A stretch of DNA of 64,000 bases from JBBIJO01 sp037445895 (GTDB lineage Bacteria; Bacteroidota; Ignavibacteria; Kapaibacteriales; UBA2268): positions 12,395 to 76,394 of the forward strand of contig JBBIJO010000012.1 in the NCBI GenBank assembly GCA_037445895.1, written 5' to 3'. Within the stretch, counting starts at the first letter, position 1. The number at the start of each line of letters is the position of its first letter. The notes below the pieces were generated by a model. It made no database searches and was not told where the DNA came from. It saw only the letters and a list, made by a program, of their open reading frames with translations. The position numbers and the translations under genes were made by a program. Below, piece by piece: positions 26,404 through 34,173 of this stretch.

Positions 26404-27302
26404 TGAAACATATCAGATTCTTGTTCGAAGCTATTTCTGCCCTCGTTATCGGGTTAATTTCTTCAATGTTAAGTAAAAGCAATAGAACTCGATTCGGTAA
26501 ATTTTTGGGGCATCTAATTCGTTTGCTTGTTCCAAACCGTGCTCGAATTTCTTTAAACAATATTGCAAAAGCTTTTCCAGAGAAGTCGAGCGAATGGCAC
26601 AAGAACATAATGTTAAAGTCCTTCGAAAATCTTGGGATTACTTTGGTTGAACTCCTTGCTTTGGGTTCGCTTTCGGAAAACCAAATCAAGGAGTATGTTC
26701 AATACGAGAATATAGAATTAATCCAACAGGTTTATGAGCGAGGTCGAGGTGTTATTTTGCTTTCCGGACATTATGGTAATTGGGAATTCCTTGCTTATTC
26801 GGTATTTGTTTATCTGCGACTTCCCGTTCTAATTATCGTTAAGCCACTTTCGAATTATGTTCTCGATAAAATAATTAATAAATACAGGACGCGACTTGGT
26901 AACCAAATTGTTTCGATGTATGAAGCAGCCTTCAAAGTTGCAAGAAATTTAAAAAACGGTGGTATTGTTGCTTTGCTTGCCGACCAAAGCGCCACAAAGG
27001 ATAAGGACGTCTTTGTCGATTTTTTTGGAATTCCATCGGCAACTTTTGAGTCGCCAGCATTTTTAGCTTTGAAATATAAAGTTCCAATAGTTGTTGGGTT
27101 TGCAGAGCGTAGGGGTTCAACGTATTTCGTCCATCTCGAAGAACTTCGGTTCGACGATTTGGAGTTTTCGAAGGAAAGTATTTTCGAATTGACACAAAGG
27201 CATACAAAAAAATTGGAGGAGGCTATTCGCCGATGCCCAGAACTATGGGTCTGGCAACATCGTCGGTGGAAACATACGAGTGAATATATTGAAAGACAAT
27301 AA
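26403..27302 (+). CDS. Lipid A biosynthesis (lysophospholipid) acyltransferase, LpxL/HtrB family
   Basis: A 299-residue membrane-associated acyltransferase that would add a secondary acyl chain to lipid A. The catalytic HxxxxE motif is H123 and E128 in SGHYGNWEFL. Other family segments are present: RISLNNIAKAFPEKS, LLADQSATKDKDVFVDFFG and a C-terminal PELWVWQHRRWK. An N-terminal hydrophobic helix (about 7-24) would anchor it in the inner membrane. It starts on the last base of the GWxTD gene. Two inverted repeats follow it, ahead of the convergent groES gene. Which position of lipid A it acylates cannot be told. Confidence 0.88.
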   Translation: MKHIRFLFEAISALVIGLISSMLSKSNRTRFGKFLGHLIRLLVPNRARISLNNIAKAFPEKSSEWHKNIMLKSFENLGITLVELLALGSLSENQIKEYVQYENIELIQQVYERGRGVILLSGHYGNWEFLAYSVFVYLRLPVLIIVKPLSNYVLDKIINKYRTRLGNQIVSMYEAAFKVARNLKNGGIVALLADQSATKDKDVFVDFFGIPSATFESPAFLALKYKVPIVVGFAERRGSTYFVHLEELRFDDLEFSKESIFELTQRHTKKLEEAIRRCPELWVWQHRRWKHTSEYIERQ

Positions 27303-27340
27303 ACCAAAATTTCATACTTATAAAAATAAACAAGTTACAA

Positions 27341-27372
27341 TTGTAGAGGCAACTTGCCAATTGCCCCTACAA
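27341..27372. repeat. Short palindromic repeat
   Basis: TTGTAGAGGCAA (27341-27352) and TTGCCCCTACAA (27361-27372) form a 12-base inverted repeat with one mismatch around an 8-base loop. Its GTAGGGGCAA-type sequence resembles short dispersed palindromes (REP or MITE-like) seen in many bacterial genomes, but whether it recurs outside this window is not known. Confidence 0.5.
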
Positions 27373-27401
27373 CGCAGTCTTGGACCAACGATTTGTATCT
27401 G

Positions 27402-27430
27402 TTGAACAAGGGGGGGAACCCCTTGTTCAA
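27402..27430. terminator. Strong hairpin between convergent genes
   Basis: TTGAACAAGGGG (27402-27413) pairs perfectly with CCCCTTGTTCAA (27419-27430) around a five-base loop. Its position between the 3' ends of the acyltransferase gene and groES suggests a two-way terminator, although the T-run is weak. Confidence 0.55.
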
Positions 27431-27479
27431 GTATCATTAAGATATAGAGATTACACCATATTGCTGGTTCGAAGCCGAA

Positions 27480-27752
27480 TTATTCTTCGATTATCCCTAA
27501 TACGTCGGAACGTTGAATAATCCGGTAATCATTACCGTCGATTGTTATTTCTTCGCCACCATATTTTGCAAAAATAACTTTATCGCCTACTTGGATAATA
27601 GATTGTAAATCGACATCATTCCCAACCGCAACAACTTCCCCAATGATGGGTTTTTCTTTGGCAGTGTCGGGAATAATTATACCACCAGAAGTTTTACTCT
27701 CTGGTTCAAGCGGCTTGATTAACAAGCGGTCGTCGAGTGGTTTTACTTTCAT
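27480..27752 (-). CDS. groES: Co-chaperonin GroES (no groEL beside it)
   Basis: A 90-residue co-chaperonin that caps the GroEL folding chamber. It has the family start MKVKPLDDRLLIKPLEPESK, the mobile-loop region TSGGIIIPDTAKEKP, and KVIFAKYGGEEITIDGNDYR with the closing ILGIIEE-like tail (SDVLGIIEE). Length and motifs are normal. Unusually, groEL is not next to it: the downstream neighbour is a convergent acyltransferase gene and upstream is a glutaredoxin gene, 9 bases away in the same direction. A second groES with groEL elsewhere in the genome cannot be excluded. Confidence 0.95.
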   Translation of the reverse strand: MKVKPLDDRLLIKPLEPESKTSGGIIIPDTAKEKPIIGEVVAVGNDVDLQSIIQVGDKVIFAKYGGEEITIDGNDYRIIQRSDVLGIIEE

Positions 27753-27761
27753 AAATACTCC

Positions 27762-28010
27762 TTATTTAATGTTTAACAATCTGTTAATTTGGAGCCTGTC
27801 GAATCCAACGATAGGCTTATTGTTGATTAAAATAACTGGTACTCCTGTATTACCGCCGGTTCGTCGTTGCATATCTTTTAACGCTGCCATATCTCGCGAG
27901 ACATCGATTTCTTTAAAGGGTATTTTCTTTTCTCGGAAATATCGTTTTGCAGCATTGCAAAATGAGCAAGTTGGAGTTGTAAAAATAATTATTTTAGGTG
28001 TCCCATTCAT
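27762..28010 (-). CDS. Glutaredoxin-family protein
   Basis: An 82-residue thioredoxin-fold protein that would reduce disulphides or glutathione-type adducts in the cytoplasm. It has the CxxC motif CSFC at 15-18, a cis-proline in GGNTGVPVILI, and the GFDRLQINRLL tail typical of the NrdH and glutaredoxin-like group. It is 9 bases upstream of groES and probably co-transcribed, so both may serve protein maintenance. The physiological electron donor is unknown. Confidence 0.9.
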   Translation of the reverse strand: MNGTPKIIIFTTPTCSFCNAAKRYFREKKIPFKEIDVSRDMAALKDMQRRTGGNTGVPVILINNKPIVGFDRLQINRLLNIK

Positions 28011-28115
28011 ACATCTACTCCATATTTTAATATATGAATGACGAGCAATATAATTGTATATTTTGATTCATTTTTAAAAAGGAATATCAATTTATGCTAT
28101 CTTAGCTACATTAAA

Positions 28116-31100
28116 TTATTTATACACAATGATTGGGGAAAGCCATCGTTCGATTTCCTCGAGGCTTAAACCTTTTCGTTGTTTGTAGTCGAGAACTTGG
28201 TCTTTGTCGATTTTTCCAACGGGGAAATAGCGAGCTTCGGGATGCGCGAAATATAAGCCACACACGGATGCTGTGGGGACCATCAAATAGGTTTCGGTTA
28301 GTTGAATTCCGATTCGGCGTTCGGGGTCGATTAAATCGAAGATTGTTTGTTTTTCAGTGTGGTCTGGGAATGCGGGATAGCCCGGGGCGGGACGTATTCC
28401 AATGTATTTTTCTTTCAATAAATCTTCGGTTGTAAGGTTTTCGGTCGAGTATCCCCAAAGTTCAGTTCTAACAAATTTGTGTAAAAGTTCAGCAAAGGCT
28501 TCGGCAAGACGGTCGGCAAGAATTTTGACCATAATAGCACGGAAATCATCGTTTTGCGATTTGAATTCATTCGAAAGCTCTTCGGCGCCAATTCCCGCTG
28601 TAACAACGAAAGCACCTAAATAGTCTATTATTCCGGATGTTTTGGGAGCAATAAAATCTGCGAGTGAAAAGTTGGGCGAGTTTTGCTTCTTGGTTTGTTG
28701 ACGTAGAAAATGAAAGATGGCGATGATTCCCTCGCGTCGCTCGTCGGAGTAAACTTCTACATCTTCGCCGATGGAGTTCGCTGGAAATATTCCAACGGCA
28801 GCATTAGCCTTTAGAGTATTGTTGGCAATAATTTCGTCGAGAAGGTTGTTGGCTTCGTCGAAAAGTTTAATTGCTTCGCGTCCAAATTTTGGATGTTCAA
28901 AAATCGAAGGGTAGCGTCCCTTCATCTCCCAAGCAAGGAAAAATTCCGTCCAGTTGATATAAGCTCGGATTTCGTTTAAATTAAAGTTAATAAACCTTTC
29001 GATGCCAGTTCGGCGGGGTTTCCGAATATTTACTGAATTTATATCGAATACATATTTGTTTTCTTTTGCGATTTCGAAGGAGATAATGCCAAGTTCTTTT
29101 TTGCTTTCATAGTTTTTTCGAATCTCTTCGTATTCTTCCCGAATTTGCTTGACAAATGTTTCTTTGTTCTCTATGTTGAGTAGATTGTTAACGACTGGAA
29201 TGCTTTTCGATGCATCGAGGACGTGAATAACTGGTTGACTGTAGCGTGGAGCAATCTTTATCGCGGTGTGAGTGCGTGAAGTTGTTGCCCCACCAATGAG
29301 CAGAGGCATATTCATTCGGTTTCGTTCCAATTCGTTTGCAACGTTGACCATCTCGTCTAACGAAGGGGTAATTAAGCCACTTAAACCGATAATATCGACT
29401 TTGTGTTTAGATGCTTCTTCGAGTATTTTTTGAGGAGGAACCATTACTCCGAGGTCAATAACCTCGAAGTTGTTGCACGAAAGGACTACCCCAACGATGT
29501 TTTTACCTATATCGTGCACATCGCCTTTAACCGTAGCAAGCAATACTTTGCCGTTTTTCTTTGGGATAGAAAAATTTTTCTTCAACGATTGTTCTACGTA
29601 GGGTTGAAGAAAAGCAACAGCTTGCTTCATCACTCTTGCACTTTTTACAACTTGCGGGAGAAACATTTTCCCTGAACCGAAAAGATTTCCAACCTCGTTC
29701 ATTCCGTCCATTAATGGACCTTCGATTATTTCCAAAGGCAAGGTATACTTTTGAAGAGCCTCGTTCAAATCGATTTCGAGATACTCGTTAATTCCTTTTA
29801 TTAAAGCGTATTTCAATCTTTGTTCGAGCGGGAAGTTCCTCCATTCGATAATTTTTTCTTCGGTTGCTGATTGTTTTGATTTTAGAGTTTCGGCATATTC
29901 AATTAATTTTTCGGTTGAATTCGGTTTACGGTTAAAAACAAGGTCTTCAATCAAAGAGCGAAGAGTTGGTTCGATTTCCTCGTAAACGTCTAATTGGCCG
30001 GGATTTACTATTCCTAAATCGAGTCCAGCCTTGATTGCGTGGTAAAGAAAAACCGAATGCATTGCCCTTCGCACAATTTCATTCCCGCGAAAAGCGAAGG
30101 AAAGGTTGCTTACCCCCCCGCTTACTTTCGATAGTCGTAAATTCGATTTTATCCAACGAGTTGCCTCAATAAAGGCAAGTGCATAGTTGTTATGTTCTTC
30201 GATTCCGGTTCCGATAGTTAAAATATTCGGGTCGAAAATAATATCCTGTGGTGGATAACCAACTTTGTTCACAAGAATATCGTAGGCTCGGCTGCAAACT
30301 GCGATTTTATGTTCGTAATCAACTGCTTGGCCTTGTTCGTCGAAAGCCATTACGATAACAGCAGCCCCGAATCGAAGGATTTTCTTTGCTCGTTCAATGA
30401 ACACCTCTTCTCCATCTTTCAAAGAAATTGAATTTACAATTCCCTTGCCTTGCGAGCATTTTAAACCCGATTCTATTACAGACCATTGAGAGGAGTCGAA
30501 CATTATTGGGACTTTTGCAATATCTGGTTCGGTAGCAATTAAATTTAAGAATGTTGTCATTGCCTTTTTGCTATCCAATAAGCCTTCGTCCATATTAATG
30601 TCGATAATCTGGGCGCCATTTTCGACTTGTTCACGAGCAATTTCTAATGCCTTTTGGTATTCGCCGTTTATAATGTATCGTGCAAATTTTCGTGAACCGG
30701 CAACATTTGTCCTTTCGCCAATGTTTGTAAAGTTACTTTCGGGCGTTACGACTAATGCTTCCAAACCGCTTAAACGTAAGTAGGGTTTAACCTCGGGGAT
30801 TTTCCGCGGTGGATATTTTTCAATGGCTTGAGCAAATTTTAGTATATGTTTTGGTGTGGTTCCGCAACAACCACCGATGATATTGACTAATCCTTCGCGA
30901 GCAAAACTTTCGACGATGGCCCCCATTGATTCTGGGGTGTCGTCGTATTCGCCCATCTCGTTTGGCAATCCTGCATTAGGATAAACACTTACAAATACAC
31001 TGGCAATACGAGAAAGCTCTTCGAGAAATGGACGAATTTGTTTGGCTCCAAGGGCACAGTTTAACCCAACAGACAAAAGGTTTTTGGCGTGCGAAATGGA

Positions 31101-31799
31101 AATCCAAAATGCTTCGACTGTTTGCCCCGAGAGCGTTCTTCCACTTTGGTCAACAATCGTTCCCGAAATCATAATTGGAATTTGTTCATTGCCGGAATCG
31201 TCGAAATATTGTTCGATGGCATAAATTGCAGCTTTTGCATTTAAGGTATCGAAAATTGTTTCGACTAAAAGTATGTCGGCTCCTCCCTCTATTCCTCCTC
31301 GAATTTGCTCGTAGTATGCGTCGGTAAGTTCATCGAAAGTTATTGCCCGAAACGACGGGTCGTTAACATCGGGTGAAATCGAAAGGGTCTTGTTTGTTGG
31401 TCCAATCGAAAGAGCAACGAAGCGGGGTTTTGTTGGGTCTTTGGCAGTGAATTCATCGGCTACTTTGCGAGCGATTTTGGCTGCTGTGTAATTTATTTCA
31501 TAAACAAGATGTTCAGTTCCATAATCCTTTTGCGAAATTTTATTTGCATTAAATGTATTCGTTTCGATTATGTCTGCTCCCGATTCAAGATATTCCCGGT
31601 GCACATTTTCGATTAGTCGTGGTTGTGTAAGAACAAGAATATCGTTGTTGCCTTTAAGGTCGCATTTATGGTTTTCGAATCGTTCCCCTCGAAAATCTCG
31701 TTCCGATAGACGATGGCGTTGAATCATCGTCCCCATTGCCCCATCGAGAAGTAAAATCTTTCTTCCGAGAATGTCCTTTAGTTCCTGTAATTTTCCCAT
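28116..31799 (-). CDS. metH: Cobalamin-dependent methionine synthase
   Basis: A 1227-residue enzyme that transfers a methyl group from methyltetrahydrofolate to homocysteine through cobalamin. All four modules are present in order: homocysteine domain (1-330, zinc cysteines C248, C311 and C312), pterin-binding domain (about 350-620, FTNIGERTNVAGSRKF), cobalamin cap and binding domains (about 640-890, with DVHDIGKNIVG supplying the lower histidine ligand), and the C-terminal reactivation domain (about 900-1227, IRPAPGYPAFPDHTEK). It is 15 bases downstream of nadC in the same direction. I saw no cobalamin or SAM riboswitch ahead of the operon. Confidence 0.97.
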   Translation of the reverse strand: MGKLQELKDILGRKILLLDGAMGTMIQRHRLSERDFRGERFENHKCDLKGNNDILVLTQPRLIENVHREYLESGADIIETNTFNANKISQKDYGTEHLVYEINYTAAKIARKVADEFTAKDPTKPRFVALSIGPTNKTLSISPDVNDPSFRAITFDELTDAYYEQIRGGIEGGADILLVETIFDTLNAKAAIYAIEQYFDDSGNEQIPIMISGTIVDQSGRTLSGQTVEAFWISISHAKNLLSVGLNCALGAKQIRPFLEELSRIASVFVSVYPNAGLPNEMGEYDDTPESMGAIVESFAREGLVNIIGGCCGTTPKHILKFAQAIEKYPPRKIPEVKPYLRLSGLEALVVTPESNFTNIGERTNVAGSRKFARYIINGEYQKALEIAREQVENGAQIIDINMDEGLLDSKKAMTTFLNLIATEPDIAKVPIMFDSSQWSVIESGLKCSQGKGIVNSISLKDGEEVFIERAKKILRFGAAVIVMAFDEQGQAVDYEHKIAVCSRAYDILVNKVGYPPQDIIFDPNILTIGTGIEEHNNYALAFIEATRWIKSNLRLSKVSGGVSNLSFAFRGNEIVRRAMHSVFLYHAIKAGLDLGIVNPGQLDVYEEIEPTLRSLIEDLVFNRKPNSTEKLIEYAETLKSKQSATEEKIIEWRNFPLEQRLKYALIKGINEYLEIDLNEALQKYTLPLEIIEGPLMDGMNEVGNLFGSGKMFLPQVVKSARVMKQAVAFLQPYVEQSLKKNFSIPKKNGKVLLATVKGDVHDIGKNIVGVVLSCNNFEVIDLGVMVPPQKILEEASKHKVDIIGLSGLITPSLDEMVNVANELERNRMNMPLLIGGATTSRTHTAIKIAPRYSQPVIHVLDASKSIPVVNNLLNIENKETFVKQIREEYEEIRKNYESKKELGIISFEIAKENKYVFDINSVNIRKPRRTGIERFINFNLNEIRAYINWTEFFLAWEMKGRYPSIFEHPKFGREAIKLFDEANNLLDEIIANNTLKANAAVGIFPANSIGEDVEVYSDERREGIIAIFHFLRQQTKKQNSPNFSLADFIAPKTSGIIDYLGAFVVTAGIGAEELSNEFKSQNDDFRAIMVKILADRLAEAFAELLHKFVRTELWGYSTENLTTEDLLKEKYIGIRPAPGYPAFPDHTEKQTIFDLIDPERRIGIQLTETYLMVPTASVCGLYFAHPEARYFPVGKIDKDQVLDYKQRKGLSLEEIERWLSPIIVYK

Positions 31800-31814
31800 T
31801 GGCGATGTGAATTA

Positions 31815-32687
31815 TTAAGTTAAAAATTCTAAATGCATCTTTACAGAACGAGCAGAGTGGGTTAAAGCACCAATCGAAATTGCATCGACCCCTGTTTGGG
31901 CATACTCTCCAACATTTTCGAGTGTTATGCCTCCCGAAGCCTCGATGAAAATATGGGGTTTTCGCTCCCGTATTGTAGGAACGAGTTTTGCTATATCTTC
32001 GGGTGCGAAATTATCGAGCAGAATTCCATCCACGTTTAAAATCAAGGCCTCGAGCAATTGACTTGGGTTTTCAACTTCAACTTCGAGAAACCTTGTGAAA
32101 TGCTTTTGCCGAATTTTGTTGACGGCTTTTGTTAAACTACCAGCAGCAACTATATGGTTATCCTTGACTAGTATTCCTTTGGAGAGATTTAATCGGTGGT
32201 TCCAACCACCTCCGCAACGGACAGCGTATTTTTCGAAAAGACGCAGCCCCGGAGTTGTTTTTCGCGTGTCGAGAATGCGAACCCCATAAGGTTCAGCAAT
32301 ATCGACGTATTTCCTGGTGTTGGTTGCGATTCCGCAAAGCCTTTGCAAAAGATTCAGCATTGTCCTTTCGATTTCTAAAAGGAAACGAGTCGGAGCAGTA
32401 ATTTGAGCAATTTTTGTCGAAGGAGGTATTTTTTCTCCATCATTGAAAAAAAAATCAATCTTTATTCCGGATGATGTTAATTTATGTAATTGATTAAGGA
32501 TTTGCTTGCCCGCAAATACAATTTCCTCTTCGTTTTCGAGATTTGCGGTCGAAATTTGGTTCTCTTCATAGAAAAACTCCGATGTAATATCGGTCGAAGG
32601 TATATCCTCTTCAATAAATAGTTTTAAGCGAGCAAGAATGTAGCTCGGGTCTAAATGTGTGATTTGTTCATAAGGTAAAAAAGGCAT
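31815..32687 (-). CDS. nadC: Nicotinate-nucleotide pyrophosphorylase (carboxylating)
   Basis: A 290-residue enzyme that converts quinolinate and PRPP to nicotinate mononucleotide in NAD synthesis. Family motifs are clear: EEDIPSTDITSEFF near the start, the central LDTRKTTPGLR, RCGGGWNHRLNLSKGILVKDN, and the C-terminal IEASGGITLENVGEYAQTGV followed by DAISIGALTHS. It lies 12 bases downstream of nadA and 15 bases upstream of metH, so the three genes probably form one transcript. Length is normal. Confidence 0.96.
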   Translation of the reverse strand: MPFLPYEQITHLDPSYILARLKLFIEEDIPSTDITSEFFYEENQISTANLENEEEIVFAGKQILNQLHKLTSSGIKIDFFFNDGEKIPPSTKIAQITAPTRFLLEIERTMLNLLQRLCGIATNTRKYVDIAEPYGVRILDTRKTTPGLRLFEKYAVRCGGGWNHRLNLSKGILVKDNHIVAAGSLTKAVNKIRQKHFTRFLEVEVENPSQLLEALILNVDGILLDNFAPEDIAKLVPTIRERKPHIFIEASGGITLENVGEYAQTGVDAISIGALTHSARSVKMHLEFLT

Positions 32688-32699
32688 AAAGAAGATATA

Positions 32700-33689
32700 T
32701 TAACTTAATTCCAACATACGTTCCAAAGGTCGAAGGGCGCGCAATCGCAATTCTTCGCTCATTTTAATCTCGGGTGTTTTCTTTTCGAGTGCGACGAGCA
32801 TTTTTTCGAGTGTATGAACTCGCATATGGGGGCATTGATTGCAGGCGCAACCGTTCAGGTTAGCAAGTGGATAAAACACCTTGTTCGGATTTGCTTTACG
32901 AAGTTGATGTATAATTCCCTCTTCTGTTGCAATAATGTATTCATAATTTGAACTTTCGGTGGCAAACTTTATTATTCCGCTTGTCGAGCCGATAAAATCG
33001 GCATAATGCAATATATTGTCGGGGCATTCTGGGTGGGCAAGAACGAGTGCAGCGGGGTGCTGACGCTGTAGCGAAATCAATTCTTTTTCGGAAAATGTTT
33101 CATGGACTTGGCAAGTTCCATTCCATAGAACCATTTGCCTGCCAGTTTTTTTCATCAAAAAAGCTCCGAGATATTTATCGGGGGCAAAGCATATCGGGGT
33201 ATCATTAGGGATGGAACGAATGATTTTTTCCGCATTGCTCGAAGTACAAATAACATCGGAAAGTGCCTTGACTTCTGCCGAGCAATTAATGTATGATATA
33301 ACAATGTGATTTGGATGGGCTTCGACCCATTGCTTAAATTTGTCGGCTGGGGCACTGTCGGCGAGCGAGCATCCTGCTCGCAAATCTGGCATAAGGACTG
33401 TTTTTTCGGGGTTGAGAATCTTTGCCGTTTCTGCCATAAAGTGGACTCCGCAAAAGAGAATAACGTCTGCATCGGTTTTTTTTGCAGCTTGTGCCAATGC
33501 AAGTGAATCCCCAAGGAAGTCGGCAATATCTTGAATGTCGGGGTCTTGGTAGTAATGGGCTAATATTACAGCATTTCGTTCTTTTTTGAGCTTAAGAATT
33601 CTTTCGATAATTTGTTCTTTCGTCAAAGGCAAAAAGCCGTCGCTTCCTTTGGCGTGAACAGTTTCGATTTTATCTATTATGGTTTCCAT
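32700..33689 (-). CDS. nadA: Quinolinate synthase
   Basis: A 329-residue iron-sulphur enzyme that condenses iminoaspartate with dihydroxyacetone phosphate to quinolinate. Three internal repeats of the NadA fold are seen (LAHYYQDPDIQDIADFLGDS first), with cluster cysteines C107 in RAGCSLAD, C193 in GTCQVHETF, and one of the cysteines in CACNQCPHM (281-289). It is the first gene of the nadA-nadC-metH group. nadB, which makes iminoaspartate, is not in the window. Upstream lies a decayed merT-like stretch rather than an intact gene. Confidence 0.97.
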   Translation of the reverse strand: METIIDKIETVHAKGSDGFLPLTKEQIIERILKLKKERNAVILAHYYQDPDIQDIADFLGDSLALAQAAKKTDADVILFCGVHFMAETAKILNPEKTVLMPDLRAGCSLADSAPADKFKQWVEAHPNHIVISYINCSAEVKALSDVICTSSNAEKIIRSIPNDTPICFAPDKYLGAFLMKKTGRQMVLWNGTCQVHETFSEKELISLQRQHPAALVLAHPECPDNILHYADFIGSTSGIIKFATESSNYEYIIATEEGIIHQLRKANPNKVFYPLANLNGCACNQCPHMRVHTLEKMLVALEKKTPEIKMSEELRLRALRPLERMLELS

Positions 33690-33841
33690 TTTTAATTTCC
33701 AATCCGTTCGAATATATTAACGAAAATTCATATTTTTTGTTTTTAACGATATGCTATGTTAATTTCAAATTCAAGGTGAGCTGGAGTAGAGCATCCTTCC
33801 CGTGGCTTTGAATACAATATCCTGATATATATCGGACGTTA

Positions 33842-34126
33842 TTACTTCTTGGAGCAGTTTGGGCGATATTTCTTTTGCACTGCTGCATAACCCCCAATTC
33901 TTTTTCGTTTTAGTTGTCGATACCAGGCAAAAACCAAAACTATAATGGTTACTCCTATTAAATAAGGTTTTATAGGTTCCAGCCAAGAAAAAGTGGAAGC
34001 GGCACCACTAATACTAAGACTAGTGTGATACAGCAAAGCGATGCTGTAATCGCCGAAAATAATGCTGCGCCGAATAGCCATTTGGACGTTTTATGTTTGG
34101 CCCATAATATCCAATCTTTTTGTCAT
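33842..34126 (-). pseudogene. Decayed MerT-like mercury transport gene
   Basis: Two minus-strand frames together spell a MerT-like protein. One frame gives KTSKWLFGAALFSAITASLC followed by CITLVLVLV, with the CC pair of the first MerT helix. After about 34000 the match moves to another frame: SGAASTFSWLEPIKPYLIGV and then TIIVLVFAWYRQLKRK. The change of frame falls in a run around 33995-34005. No start codon is found in the first frame near the expected N-terminus, and downstream sequence to 33771 does not continue the match. The fragment is therefore a dead copy. The MerT assignment rests on the CC motif and the TFSWLEPIKPYLIG segment. Confidence 0.6.
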
Positions 34127-34173
34127 TGCCTGCCAAGAGAGGGGACGTAGATTGGCGCTTTTTATCGAAGAAT

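Noticed and set aside
28010..28115. Possible riboswitch linked to metH
   Set aside because: metH is read from 31799 downwards, so this stretch is downstream of it. The region ahead of the nadA-nadC-metH group shows no cobalamin or SAM riboswitch features.
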